From NCBI GenBank assembly GCA_022799755.1, contig JAAWOU010000001.1:62001-126000 (forward strand): a stretch of 64,000 nt of DNA, in the 5' to 3' direction. Below, one piece after another: positions 37,365-47,621 of the stretch; positions within the stretch are counted from its first letter, which is position 1, and each line of letters begins with the position of its first letter. A model generated the notes under the pieces. The model was not told the origin of the DNA and searched no databases. It saw nothing but the letters and a program-made list of their open reading frames with translations. The position numbers and the translations under genes are program-made. This DNA comes from Lachnospiraceae bacterium (GTDB lineage Bacteria > Bacillota > Clostridia > Lachnospirales > Lachnospiraceae).

Positions 37365-40300
37365 ATGTACCATTGTCATATTCATTTCTATTTAGCCGGA
37401 CATCAGGACAGGTTGTTTGACATTGTCAAAAAGACAGTGCCATTTGAGAATTTCACTCATACATTCACGGAAAGCGACAGTCTCCGGAAAGAGCTTGCGG
37501 CCGGAGCCGATGTGATTCTGGCCAATCTGCAGGATATGGATGCAAAGGAAGCTCTGGGCACGCTCCTTTCCGGCATGCGTGAAGACACCGAGCTGATTCT
37601 GCTGGCGGACAGCAGTCAGATGGGTGTTTTGTCCGTTGATTTCTCCCGTATCCGGGATATCTGGACATTGCCCATGTCAGAGGAGGAATTCTCTTTCCGC
37701 TTTCTGAGGTGGCGGCAGCATTTCAAAATGGAAAAGGATTTCTGGGAGACCAGCCATTTCCTGGATGCCACAATCAACCATGTTCCCAACATGGTCTGGT
37801 ACAAAAACCGGGAGGGGCTTCACCTGAAAGTAAACGACAACTTCTGTCAAATCGTGGGCAAGACCAAAGAGCAGGTGGAGGGTCGGGATCATTTCTACAT
37901 ATGGGACGTAGACCCCAACGACCCGGCCAACAATGCCCAGGACTGCATGGAATCCGATAACGAGGTCATGAACAAAAGGATTACCTGCATATCTGAGGAA
38001 ACCGTAAAGTCCGGCGACGGGATCAAGCTTCTCACCACCTATAAGTCTCCTCTGTACGATCTGGACGGAAGCGTCATGGGCACGGTGGGCGTTGCCATCG
38101 ACATAACCCAGGAGCGCAGCTATAAACAACAGCTCATCCAGAAGAACGAGACTCTGGAAACCATTTTCACCACCCTGGAATGCGGTGTCATGTGTCACAC
38201 CATGGACGGATCCCACATTGTCAGTGTCAACCAGGCCGCCCTTGACATACTGGGCTTTTCCTCCCAGGAAGAGCTCATAGCCAGCGGCTTTGATCTGGTT
38301 GCTCCCTCGGTGCTGGATTCGGACAGGGAGTATCTGCGCAGCGCCATCCAGTCGCTGACCAAAGAGGGCGACAGCGTCAGTGTGGAATACCGCGTCCGTC
38401 ACAAAGACGGAAGCCTCCTGTACATCATGGGCAATATCAAGCTCATTAAGGAAAACGGGAAGCTTGTCTTCAGACGTTTCCTTTTGGACTTCACGGACCA
38501 GAAGCAGCGTGAAACCAGGGAGCGGCTTGAAAACGAAAGACGGCAGCTGGCGCTGGTGCAGGCTCTGACAGTCGACTATAACCTTGTCTGCTTCTTTAAT
38601 CTGGATTCGGACGCAGGGAAACTCCTCCAGATAAAGGATAAGGATGCCTCCCTCTTCGATTCCGTCTTTAGCGGAGAGCTTTCTTTTTCGGAGAGCATGG
38701 AGACCTATATCGGAAAATTCGTCCATGAGGAAGATCAGGACATGCTCCGGGATTTCCTGGCGCCGGAGAAAGTGAGAAATGCTCTGGAGGAGCGGCAGCT
38801 GTTCTACACCAATTACCGCACTGTCCAAAACGGCGAAGTGAAGTATTATCAGCTGAAAGTGGTGCGGACCGGGGACTGGAGCGAAAGCCACGGTATGGTT
38901 CTGGGACTGCGCAGCGTGGACGAAGAGACCCGCAAGGAAATGGAACAGAAAGAGCTGCTGGAGGATGCCCTGCTTCAGGCCAACCGTGCCAGCAAGGCAA
39001 AGAGTATTTTCCTCTCCAATATGTCCCATGACATCCGCACGCCGATGAACGCCATCGTAGGATTTACGGCCCTGGCCATAACCCATATAGACAACAAGGA
39101 ACAGATTGAGGAATATCTGAAGAAAATTATGACTTCCGGCAATCATCTGCTGAGCCTGATCAACGACGTTCTGGACATGAGCCGCATCGAAAGCGGTAAA
39201 ATGCGTCTGGACGAACAGGAATGCAGCCTGCCCGATATCCTGCACGGCCTCCGCAATATCATACAGGCGGATATCCGGGCCAAACAGCTGGAATTCTATA
39301 TTGATGCCGTGGATGTGATCCATGAGGAGATCTACTGCGACAAGCTGCGCCTGAATCAGGTTCTGCTGAACCTGTTGGGCAATTCCATCAAGTACACAAG
39401 TGCGGGCGGCATTGTCAGCATGCGGATCCGCGAGAAGCCCGGGGCGCCCTCTGACTGTGCCCACTATGAGTTTATTATCAAAGACACAGGCATCGGCATG
39501 AGCGAGGAATTCGTGAAGCGCATCTTTGAGCCATTTGAGCGGGAAAGGAATTCCACCATCAGCAAGATCCAGGGCACCGGCTTAGGGATGGCCATCACAA
39601 AGAATATCATCAATATGATGAACGGCTCTATCGATGTAAAGAGCGAGCAGGGCGTGGGCACGGAATTCACGGTATCCCTTACTTTCCGGCTCCAGACTGT
39701 CAAGAAAGAGGTTCCGGAGATACCGGAACTGAGAAACTGCAGGGCCCTGGTGGTGGATGACGATTACAACACCTGCGACAGCGTATCCTACATGCTCCAG
39801 CAGATCGGCATGCGCGCCGAGTGGACCATGTCAGGCCGGGAGGCCGTACTGCGCACCCACCAGGCTGCCACAAGAGGAGACAGATACTCCGTCTATATCA
39901 TCGACTGGCTGCTTCCGGATTTAAACGGGATCGAGATCACAAGGCGGATCCGAAAAGAGATGGGGGATGATGTACCCATCATCGTTCTGACTGCGTACGA
40001 CTGGTCGGATATTGAGGATGAGGCCAGGGAGGCCGGCGTCACGGCTTTCTGCAGCAAGCCGTTGTTCCTGTCGGATCTGCGCAGCTGCCTGCACACGGCT
40101 CTTCACGCGGAGGAAGAACGTGCCGATGAAAATGTCTGGGACGGCTTCCGGCATCACAAGGGGCGCATCCTCCTGGCTGAGGACAATGAGCTGAACCAGG
40201 AAATTGCCACCGCTATCCTGGGCGAGGCCGGCTTTACCATCGATGTGGCGGAAAACGGCCGGATTGCCGTGGATATGCTGAAGAAATCCGGACCGGGCTA

Positions 40301-40535
40301 CTATCAGCTGATACTGATGGACGTGCAGATGCCTGTGATGAACGGATATGAGGCCGCAACCGCTATCCGTAAGCTGGAGAACGCTTCCCTCTCTTCCATC
40401 CCGATTCTGGCAATGACTGCCAACGCTTTCGAGGAGGATAAAAAAGAGGCTCTGAAATGCGGCATGAACGGCCACATTGCAAAGCCTATCGATGTGGATA
40501 CCTTATTTGGGACTTTGGATCAAATCTTATCCTGA
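37365..40535 (+). CDS. Hybrid sensor histidine kinase / response regulator (PAS repeats, HisKA, HATPase, two REC)
   Basis: H-box FLSNMSHDIRTPMNAIVGFT, HATPase GTGLGMAITKNII, REC1 VDDDYNTCDS..IIDWLLPD, REC2 LAEDNELNQEIA..LMDVQMPVMNGYEA. Confidence 0.96.
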   Translation: MYHCHIHFYLAGHQDRLFDIVKKTVPFENFTHTFTESDSLRKELAAGADVILANLQDMDAKEALGTLLSGMREDTELILLADSSQMGVLSVDFSRIRDIWTLPMSEEEFSFRFLRWRQHFKMEKDFWETSHFLDATINHVPNMVWYKNREGLHLKVNDNFCQIVGKTKEQVEGRDHFYIWDVDPNDPANNAQDCMESDNEVMNKRITCISEETVKSGDGIKLLTTYKSPLYDLDGSVMGTVGVAIDITQERSYKQQLIQKNETLETIFTTLECGVMCHTMDGSHIVSVNQAALDILGFSSQEELIASGFDLVAPSVLDSDREYLRSAIQSLTKEGDSVSVEYRVRHKDGSLLYIMGNIKLIKENGKLVFRRFLLDFTDQKQRETRERLENERRQLALVQALTVDYNLVCFFNLDSDAGKLLQIKDKDASLFDSVFSGELSFSESMETYIGKFVHEEDQDMLRDFLAPEKVRNALEERQLFYTNYRTVQNGEVKYYQLKVVRTGDWSESHGMVLGLRSVDEETRKEMEQKELLEDALLQANRASKAKSIFLSNMSHDIRTPMNAIVGFTALAITHIDNKEQIEEYLKKIMTSGNHLLSLINDVLDMSRIESGKMRLDEQECSLPDILHGLRNIIQADIRAKQLEFYIDAVDVIHEEIYCDKLRLNQVLLNLLGNSIKYTSAGGIVSMRIREKPGAPSDCAHYEFIIKDTGIGMSEEFVKRIFEPFERERNSTISKIQGTGLGMAITKNIINMMNGSIDVKSEQGVGTEFTVSLTFRLQTVKKEVPEIPELRNCRALVVDDDYNTCDSVSYMLQQIGMRAEWTMSGREAVLRTHQAATRGDRYSVYIIDWLLPDLNGIEITRRIRKEMGDDVPIIVLTAYDWSDIEDEAREAGVTAFCSKPLFLSDLRSCLHTALHAEEERADENVWDGFRHHKGRILLAEDNELNQEIATAILGEAGFTIDVAENGRIAVDMLKKSGPGYYQLILMDVQMPVMNGYEAATAIRKLENASLSSIPILAMTANAFEEDKKEALKCGMNGHIAKPIDVDTLFGTLDQILS

Positions 40536-41912
40536 GGATTCCTTTGGAAGCCTGCGCACCATATAGAGATAGCTGGGAATCAGAATGACATCCGCACCGA
40601 TCCACGCAAGGATCTCCGCAAACAGAATACCGTTTTCTCCAAACATCAGGGGCAGCAGCAAAGCTGCCCCTGTTCGCATGACGAACTCGGCTATGCCGGA
40701 AGCCATTGGAAGCACCGTATTTCCCAGCCCCTGGATACAGCTTCTCACAACATGCAGAATATACAGCACCGGCAGGAAGACTGACATGATCGTCAGATAC
40801 CGATAAGCCACATCCAACGCCTCCATGCTCTGCCCGGTGCCTGCCGGCAGAAACATAGCCAAAATCCATCTCCCGCCGCCCAACATGACAGCCGTGATGA
40901 CTGCAGAGGTAGCTATGGCGATTCCGATGCCCACCCGCATTCCCTCCGAAATTCTGCGCATTTTTCCGGCACCCAAATTTTGGCCGGAATAGGTAGTCAT
41001 GGCATAGCCATAGGAGGTTGCAGCCACCTCCAGAATCCCGTACAATTTGTTGGTCGCCGTGACTCCCGCGATGAACGTAACTCCGAAGCCGTTTACAATG
41101 GTCTGGACGATCATGCCGCCTACGGAAATCACCGTATTCTGAAACGCCATAGGCAGTCCGAATGTCATCAGTCTGCCGCAGAGAGCGCCCTCCAGTCTCC
41201 AGTCCTCTCTCTTAATCTGCAGCACCTGGATACGGCAGATATGCCGGATACAGTAAGCGGCCGACAGGCATTGTGCAATCAATGTGGCAATCGCCGCCCC
41301 CTGCACGCCCCAGTCAAATTCCATGACAAACAAAAAGTCCAGCGCGATATTGACCAGGGAGGCAATAACCATGGCGATGAGAGGCTGCCTGCCGTTGCCA
41401 AGGGCCCGCAGAATGGCCGCCGCCAAGTTGTATGTCATCACCACGGGCAGACCTGCAAACAGAATCCGCAGATAAGCCATGGAAATCGGTCTAATTTCCT
41501 CCGGCGTCTTGAGCAGAGACACCACGGCCCCCGCCACGCCTTCGCTGACCAGAGTCAGGAAAACCGCGCACACCGCGGCCAGCACAATGGAATTGGCAAC
41601 CACCTGACGCAGCTTTTTGTACTCCCCTGCCCCGAACTTCTGGGCCATCAGAATAGAAAAGCCCTGTGCAAAGCCCTGTATGGTTCCGAGTGTCAGCCAA
41701 TTAAGCCAGTCCACCGCGCCCAAGGCAGCCAGAGCCTCCACACCCAGCACCTTGCCCACCACAGCCGTATCCACCATGGTATACATCTGTTGGAAGATAT
41801 TCCCCGCCATCAGAGGAAGCGAGAACAGGAGCAAAAGCTTTAAGGGGCTCCCCTCCGTCAATGTATTTGCATCCGTCTTTTTCCGAAATCCCGTCTGTTC
41901 CATTTCTTTCAA
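40527..41912 (-). CDS. MATE family efflux transporter
   Basis: 12-TM pattern, LFSLPLMAGNIFQQMYTMVDTAVVGKVLGVEALAALGA. Confidence 0.95.
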   Translation of the reverse strand: MKEMEQTGFRKKTDANTLTEGSPLKLLLLFSLPLMAGNIFQQMYTMVDTAVVGKVLGVEALAALGAVDWLNWLTLGTIQGFAQGFSILMAQKFGAGEYKKLRQVVANSIVLAAVCAVFLTLVSEGVAGAVVSLLKTPEEIRPISMAYLRILFAGLPVVMTYNLAAAILRALGNGRQPLIAMVIASLVNIALDFLFVMEFDWGVQGAAIATLIAQCLSAAYCIRHICRIQVLQIKREDWRLEGALCGRLMTFGLPMAFQNTVISVGGMIVQTIVNGFGVTFIAGVTATNKLYGILEVAATSYGYAMTTYSGQNLGAGKMRRISEGMRVGIGIAIATSAVITAVMLGGGRWILAMFLPAGTGQSMEALDVAYRYLTIMSVFLPVLYILHVVRSCIQGLGNTVLPMASGIAEFVMRTGAALLLPLMFGENGILFAEILAWIGADVILIPSYLYMVRRLPKESSG

Positions 41913-41939
41913 GACTCCTCTCTTGTATCCCTTGTCACA

Positions 41940-42743
41940 TTATCCCAGCATCACATCCAGGAACATCATCACAGTGAAGCCCAGAATGATTCCCATGGTG
42001 GAGGAATAGGGTTCTTTCTCCTGATTTCTCTGGCATTCCGGAATCAGCTCATGGACTGCCACCAGTATCATGGCTCCGGCCGCAAAGGAAAGGGCAAAGG
42101 GCAGAACGGCCTCCATATAGACCACAAGGAGCGCGCCGACCACGCCGGCCACAGGTTCCACCATGCCGGAGGCCTGCCCAAGCAAAAAGCTCTTCTTCCG
42201 GGAATATCCCTCTCTTCTCAGCGGAATGGACACGGCGGCTCCCTCGGGAAAATTCTGCAGCCCTATGCCCACAGCCACGGTCACCGCCCCCATCAGATTC
42301 TCCATGGAGACGTTTTCATTCCCCAGGGTCCCGAAAGCCACTCCCACCGCCAGCCCCTCGGGTATGTTGTGGAGCGTGATGGACAGCACCAGCATAATGA
42401 TCCGATTGAGGCGTTCACTCTTCTCTCCCAGCGCATTGTCGGCTCTGCTTCTGGCACAGGTGACGATCTTATCGGACATCCACATAAATACGGCGCCCCA
42501 CAAAAAGCCTCCGGTGGCCACCAGGAAAGCCGGGATTCCCCCCATGGCCTCGGCCCTCTCGATGGCCGGCTGCAACAATGACCAAAAGCTTGCGGCTACC
42601 ATCACTCCGGCCGCAAATCCCAGCATCAGGTTCAGCATTTTTGCATTGGGCGTCCTGAAAAAAACAACGGTCGCAGCGCCCAGAGCCGTCATCGACCAAG
42701 TTCCCAGCGTTGCGACCAGCGCCATTACAAAGATATCGCTCAT
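41940..42743 (-). CDS. ZIP family metal transporter
   Basis: SITLHNIPEGLAVGVAFG and GIGLQNFPEGAAVSIPLRREG. Confidence 0.95.
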   Translation of the reverse strand: MSDIFVMALVATLGTWSMTALGAATVVFFRTPNAKMLNLMLGFAAGVMVAASFWSLLQPAIERAEAMGGIPAFLVATGGFLWGAVFMWMSDKIVTCARSRADNALGEKSERLNRIIMLVLSITLHNIPEGLAVGVAFGTLGNENVSMENLMGAVTVAVGIGLQNFPEGAAVSIPLRREGYSRKKSFLLGQASGMVEPVAGVVGALLVVYMEAVLPFALSFAAGAMILVAVHELIPECQRNQEKEPYSSTMGIILGFTVMMFLDVMLG

Positions 42744-42819
42744 CTCACACCCCCTCATATACAGCATATGACGCTGTGAAAAGGTTGTGCCTGTATTCAT
42801 ACCGCCCGAAAGTCTCCCT

Positions 42820-43860
42820 TTACATTTGCCAGGGAAGATCGGACACCTCTATTTTCTTGTCCCTGAGCATCAGCTCTTTCACTGCCTGGTCAGCCCTCTT
42901 CCCCCGGAAGAGCACCTCGTTGACCTGCTCAATGATGGGCAGCTGCACATTGTATTTCTCGGCCAGTTCCATGGCAGCCTTGGCAGAGTGCACACCCTCC
43001 ACCACCATCCTCACCTCCGCCATGGCCTCGTCACAGGTCTTTCCCTGTCCGATCAGAATGCCTGCCCGACGGTTTCTGGAATGCATGCTGGCACAGGTGA
43101 CAATCAGATCACCGATACCTGTCAGGCCGCAGAACGTCTCGAACCTGCCGCCCATGGTTGTGCCCAGTCTCGCGATTTCCGTGATGCCTCTGGTAATCAG
43201 GGCCGCTTTCGTATTATCCCCATAGCCCAGTCCGTCGGCGATGCCCGCGGCCAGAGCCACCACATTCTTCAACGCTCCGCCCAGCTCCATGCCCAGGATA
43301 TCCGGGCTGACGTAGACCCGAAACACCTCATTCATAAAGAGATTCTGGATATATTCAGCCGTATCCCTGGATTCCGCCCCTACTACTATAGTAGTAGGAA
43401 CACCGCGTCCCACTTCCTCCGCATGGGACGGACCGGACATCACCGCCACGTCCGCCTGGGGGATCTCCTGCCTGATGATATCCGAAAGGGTCATCAGCGT
43501 ATGTTCCTCGATTCCCTTTGCCGCGTTCAGGATCTTCTGGCCTTTTTCCACAAAGGGGGACAATCGGCGGGCGGTGGTCCTGGTATAGGAGCTCGCCACC
43601 GCCATGACAAGGAGCCCCTTTCCCTCCACAGCCTCTCTTGTCTCTGTGGTAAACACCATCTCTTCCGGCAGCTTTACCCCGGGAAGCATCTTATGTTCAT
43701 GATGCTCCTGCAGCATCCGGATTTCTGTCTCCAGGGCCGACCACACCGTGACCTCATGCCCGTTTTTATGCAGCAGCACTGCCAGGGCAATGCCCCAGCT
43801 TCCGCCGCCGATGATACTGACTTTGCAATGCTTCTCTTTCATGGCCTGTCTTTCTTCCAT
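42820..43860 (-). CDS. gpsA: NAD(P)H-dependent glycerol-3-phosphate dehydrogenase
   Basis: VSIIGGGSWGIALAVLLHKNGHEVTVW, VMSGPSHAEEVGRGVPTTIVV, LGGALKNVVALAAGIADGLGYGDNTKAALITRG. Confidence 0.97.
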   Translation of the reverse strand: MEERQAMKEKHCKVSIIGGGSWGIALAVLLHKNGHEVTVWSALETEIRMLQEHHEHKMLPGVKLPEEMVFTTETREAVEGKGLLVMAVASSYTRTTARRLSPFVEKGQKILNAAKGIEEHTLMTLSDIIRQEIPQADVAVMSGPSHAEEVGRGVPTTIVVGAESRDTAEYIQNLFMNEVFRVYVSPDILGMELGGALKNVVALAAGIADGLGYGDNTKAALITRGITEIARLGTTMGGRFETFCGLTGIGDLIVTCASMHSRNRRAGILIGQGKTCDEAMAEVRMVVEGVHSAKAAMELAEKYNVQLPIIEQVNEVLFRGKRADQAVKELMLRDKKIEVSDLPWQM

Positions 43861-43899
43861 TGCTGTGATCCCCTTTTTTCAGATATTGTCCTCCGATTC

Positions 43900-44595
43900 C
43901 TACTTACCGCTCTCCTCATGGTCGGCGTGCTTTTCTTCCGCTATGTCCACCTTGTTCTTTTTGGACAGATACGTTCTTCTCTCATTGCCCCGGAGCAGAC
44001 GTACAATATTCTCCCGATGCTTCCAGTACGCAAGCCCGGCCAGCAGGAATGAAAGAATGTACATCTCGTTCAGATGGGCCTGGGTCATTCCGGCAAACAC
44101 ACCGATCTGCCCGCAGACTACCATCTCTATCACAAAGCCCAGATATACCAGCAGCGAACCCAGCGACACCAGATGGGTGGTAAAGAAAATGCCGAAGAAC
44201 ACCGCCACGCCCATGACTATAAAATACGGATGGAAAGACAGAATCAGCCCCGCCGTGGCGGCAATTCCCTTTCCCCCCTTAAATCCCATATAAAAGGGAT
44301 AATTATGTCCCAGAATGACTCCTGCGGCCGTGTAGAGGCAAAGCAGGTAAATCATGTCCGGATGGCTCTTCCCAAAGAGCATCCTTGTGATCGCCACGGC
44401 GATGATACATTTCAGACAGTCTCCCGCCAGAACGATCAGTCCCGCCTTTGTCCCCAGCACCCGCAGAGTGTTGGTGGTGCCGGCGTTTCCGCTCCCGTGC
44501 TGTCTGATATCGATTCCGTGGGCTTTGCCGTAGAAATAAGCGGTCTGGAACAGACCGAACATATGCCCTATCAGTAAACAGATTATCCTCTCCAT
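43900..44595 (-). CDS. plsY: Glycerol-3-phosphate acyltransferase PlsY
   Basis: GSGNAGTTNTLRVLGTKAG, GHNYPFYMGFKGGKGIAATAG. Confidence 0.96.
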   Translation of the reverse strand: MERIICLLIGHMFGLFQTAYFYGKAHGIDIRQHGSGNAGTTNTLRVLGTKAGLIVLAGDCLKCIIAVAITRMLFGKSHPDMIYLLCLYTAAGVILGHNYPFYMGFKGGKGIAATAGLILSFHPYFIVMGVAVFFGIFFTTHLVSLGSLLVYLGFVIEMVVCGQIGVFAGMTQAHLNEMYILSFLLAGLAYWKHRENIVRLLRGNERRTYLSKKNKVDIAEEKHADHEESGK

Positions 44596-44600
44596 AAGAT

Positions 44601-45941
44601 CTACTGCTCCCTTTCATTCCGTTCTCTGATGATGAACCGCAGAGGAGTCCCTCTGAATCCGAAAGTCTCCCGGATCTGGTTCTCAATATATCTGGTATAG
44701 GAGAAATGCATCAGCTCTTTCTTGTTTACAAATATGACGAAAGTGGGCGGCTTCACGGATACCTGCGTGATATAATAGAGCTTCAGGCGCTTTCCCTTGT
44801 CGGAGGGCGGCTGCTGCAGTGCCACCGCCTCGGTCATAATCTCATTCAATACGCCCGTGGCCACTCTCATGGCATGGTTCTCGCTGACCATGTCGATGGT
44901 ATCGAAAAGCTTGTTCAGCCGCTGTCCGGTCAGCGCAGATATGAACAGGATCTCCGCGTATGGCATATAGGACAGAACATTCCGTACCTTTTCCGTAACC
45001 TGGTAGATGGTCTTGTCATCCTTTTCCACCGCATCCCATTTGTTCACCGCTATGACGACCGCCTTGCCTCTGTCGTGGGCAATGCCTGCGATCTTCGCAT
45101 CCTGTTCACTGACGCCCTCCACCGCGTCGATGAGCAGTACCACGATATCTGACCGCTCTATGGCGCCCACGGCGCGCACGATCATATAGTGCTCCAGCTC
45201 TTCCTTTATCTTATTCTTTCTGCGGAGCCCTGCCGTGTCGATGAATACATATTCCTTTCCGTTGTGGACGATCTCTGTGTCCACCGCGTCTCTGGTAGTA
45301 CCTGCGATGTCCGACACGATCAGCCTCTCCTCCCCCAGGAGCTTATTGATCAGGGAGGATTTCCCCACGTTGGGCTTTCCCACGATAGCCACCCTGGTGC
45401 GCTCGTCCTCTTCCTCGTCCGTCCCATGGTTCTCGAAATGGGAGACTACCTCCTCCAGCATATCCCCCAGGCCCATCTTGTTCGCGGCCGAAATCGGATG
45501 GGGATCGCCGATTCCCAGGTTGTAAAATTCGAACACATCCGCGGAATACTTGTCCACGCTGTCCACCTTGTTGACCACCAGCACCACGGGCTTATGGGAA
45601 CGCCTCAGCATGTCCGCCACCTTGTCGTCCGCGTCCACCAGCCCCTGCTTCACATCCACCAAAAAGAGGATCACGTCCGCCGTGTCGATGGCAATCTGGG
45701 CCTGTGCCCGCATCTGGGACAATATGATATCCCTGCTGTCCGGCTCTATGCCGCCTGTGTCTATCAATGTAAATGTCTTGTCCAGCCAGGTCACATCCGC
45801 GTAGATTCTGTCGCGCGTAATGCCCGGAGTATCCTGCACAATGGAAATCCTCTCTCCCGCCAGGGCATTGAACAGCGTGGATTTCCCCACATTGGGCCTG
45901 CCCACCACTGCCACGATCGGTTTTGTACTTCTCTTTGCCAT
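44601..45941 (-). CDS. der: Ribosome biogenesis GTPase Der
   Basis: Two GTPase domains: [16 protein letters not shown] and [39 protein letters not shown]-like C-terminus. Confidence 0.98.
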   Translation of the reverse strand: MAKRSTKPIVAVVGRPNVGKSTLFNALAGERISIVQDTPGITRDRIYADVTWLDKTFTLIDTGGIEPDSRDIILSQMRAQAQIAIDTADVILFLVDVKQGLVDADDKVADMLRRSHKPVVLVVNKVDSVDKYSADVFEFYNLGIGDPHPISAANKMGLGDMLEEVVSHFENHGTDEEEDERTRVAIVGKPNVGKSSLINKLLGEERLIVSDIAGTTRDAVDTEIVHNGKEYVFIDTAGLRRKNKIKEELEHYMIVRAVGAIERSDIVVLLIDAVEGVSEQDAKIAGIAHDRGKAVVIAVNKWDAVEKDDKTIYQVTEKVRNVLSYMPYAEILFISALTGQRLNKLFDTIDMVSENHAMRVATGVLNEIMTEAVALQQPPSDKGKRLKLYYITQVSVKPPTFVIFVNKKELMHFSYTRYIENQIRETFGFRGTPLRFIIRERNEREQ

Positions 45942-45992
45942 AATTTCACCTTTCTCACTTTCAGACATGCCGCTCTCGGCGTCAGCGGCCTC

Positions 45993-47354
45993 TTAACGGC
46001 AACTGGAATTGCAGGAAGCGAACACGGAATCCACAAAGTCTTTTCCGCTTGATTTTACAATATTAATCGGCACTTGTAAAGCTTTTTCCAATTCCGGAAG
46101 CCTCATATCGTCCAAAAAGACAGCCTCGCCGCTTCGAAGAATGTTTTCCGGCAGAAGCAGGCGGCTGCCCAGAGGCTTGTCTTTCAGCTGCGCCAGCAGA
46201 TCCTGTCCGGTGATCAGGCCGGACACCGTGATCATCTCTCCGAAGAAGAAATTTGTGATAGGATAGACCCGGATATGCAGTCCCGGCCATACCTTTGTCA
46301 TCCGCTTTGCCATCCTTTGGATATAGGGATATGCCAGCTTTCCTGTGGCAATTGCCAATTCTCCTTCCGGCCCGCGATCCGTGCAGCCGTTCGCAGAGAC
46401 ATTGGACTTTGTCCGCTTCTCCATCTCCTCCTCGAATTCATCCGTCAGCAGCCGCAGCATCCCCACGCCGTTCTCCAGCTGGAGATATCCGTCATAGCGC
46501 TCCGCCTCGGGCATATCCCGTCCCGCCAGAATATACCATTCATCGCTGGCGTGGACAAAATGGATGCCGTGTCTGGCAAAGCATTCCCTCTGCACCCTTT
46601 CTATAAAATCGATCACCCGGATCGCCTCCTCCCGGCCAAAAGGCTCCAGCGGATAGAGACCCTCCCGATATTTGGTCAGTCCCACAGGCACCACGGACAC
46701 GCTCTCCAGATTGGGAATATATTTTGTCAGTTCCCTGATGCTGTACTCCAGCTCGTCTCCGTCGTTCAGTCCCTTACAGAGCACGATCTGTCCGTTCATA
46801 TGGATATCCGCTTCCATAAGCCTGTCCACTTTCCGCAGGGCCTCCCCTGCAAAGCGGTTATTCAGCATTTTGCAGCGAAGCTCCGGATTCATGGTGTGGA
46901 AAGAGATGTTGATGGGTGAAAGCCGGTATCTGCAGATTCTGTCGATATCGTGCTCCGACATATTGGTCAGCGTCACATAGTTCCCCTGCAGGAAAGAAAG
47001 CCTGGAGTCATCGTCCTTAAAGTACAGAGTCTCCCGCATGCCCGGCGGCATCTGATCAATGAAGCAGAATACGCATTTGTTGCAGCAATGGCGATATTCG
47101 TCCATAAGTCCGTTCTCAAACTCCAGCCCCAGGTCCTCCTCGTACTCTTTCTCCACTTCCAGCAGCCATTGCTCCCCATCCGGCTTTTCCAGCAGCAGCT
47201 CAACATAGGCATCCTGTATCATGAACTGATAGTCAAAAATATCTTCAATCTCCGTATTGTCAATGGAGAGCAGTCTGTCTCCGGGCGCTATCTCCAGCTC
47301 CTCCCCGATGCTTCCCGGTATCACTCTGCTCACAATATGCGCCTTTTTTCTCAT
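45993..47354 (-). CDS. DUF512 / PDZ-radical-SAM-like protein
   Basis: N-terminal PDZ-like IPGSIGEELEIAPGDRLLSI, HCCNKCVFCFIDQMPPGMRETLYFKDDDSRLSFLQGNYVTLTN. Confidence 0.92.
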   Translation of the reverse strand: MRKKAHIVSRVIPGSIGEELEIAPGDRLLSIDNTEIEDIFDYQFMIQDAYVELLLEKPDGEQWLLEVEKEYEEDLGLEFENGLMDEYRHCCNKCVFCFIDQMPPGMRETLYFKDDDSRLSFLQGNYVTLTNMSEHDIDRICRYRLSPINISFHTMNPELRCKMLNNRFAGEALRKVDRLMEADIHMNGQIVLCKGLNDGDELEYSIRELTKYIPNLESVSVVPVGLTKYREGLYPLEPFGREEAIRVIDFIERVQRECFARHGIHFVHASDEWYILAGRDMPEAERYDGYLQLENGVGMLRLLTDEFEEEMEKRTKSNVSANGCTDRGPEGELAIATGKLAYPYIQRMAKRMTKVWPGLHIRVYPITNFFFGEMITVSGLITGQDLLAQLKDKPLGSRLLLPENILRSGEAVFLDDMRLPELEKALQVPINIVKSSGKDFVDSVFASCNSSCR

Positions 47355-47621
47355 TTTTTACCCCTTTCTCTGTATGACGAATCCTACGGGTGTCTTTCGC
47401 TTCTCACGGCAGGGCCCACGAAAATCACGAGACAGCAGGCGCCAAAATGAGCGCACTTTGCTCATGTTGTGTGCATCACGTTGCTGTGAGCGGCGAAGCC
47501 GTGAACAGTAACTTTCGGACAGCCTCCCTGAGAGTATTGTCCGAGAAATTCCTTGACGTGTCACTGCCATGATGATATAAATATAGATATAACTTGTTTA
47601 TTTTACATCAGCGGAGGACTT

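Noticed and set aside
37677-39464. 595-aa minus-strand ORF
   Set aside because: Antisense to the well-supported hybrid histidine kinase; no recognisable motifs.
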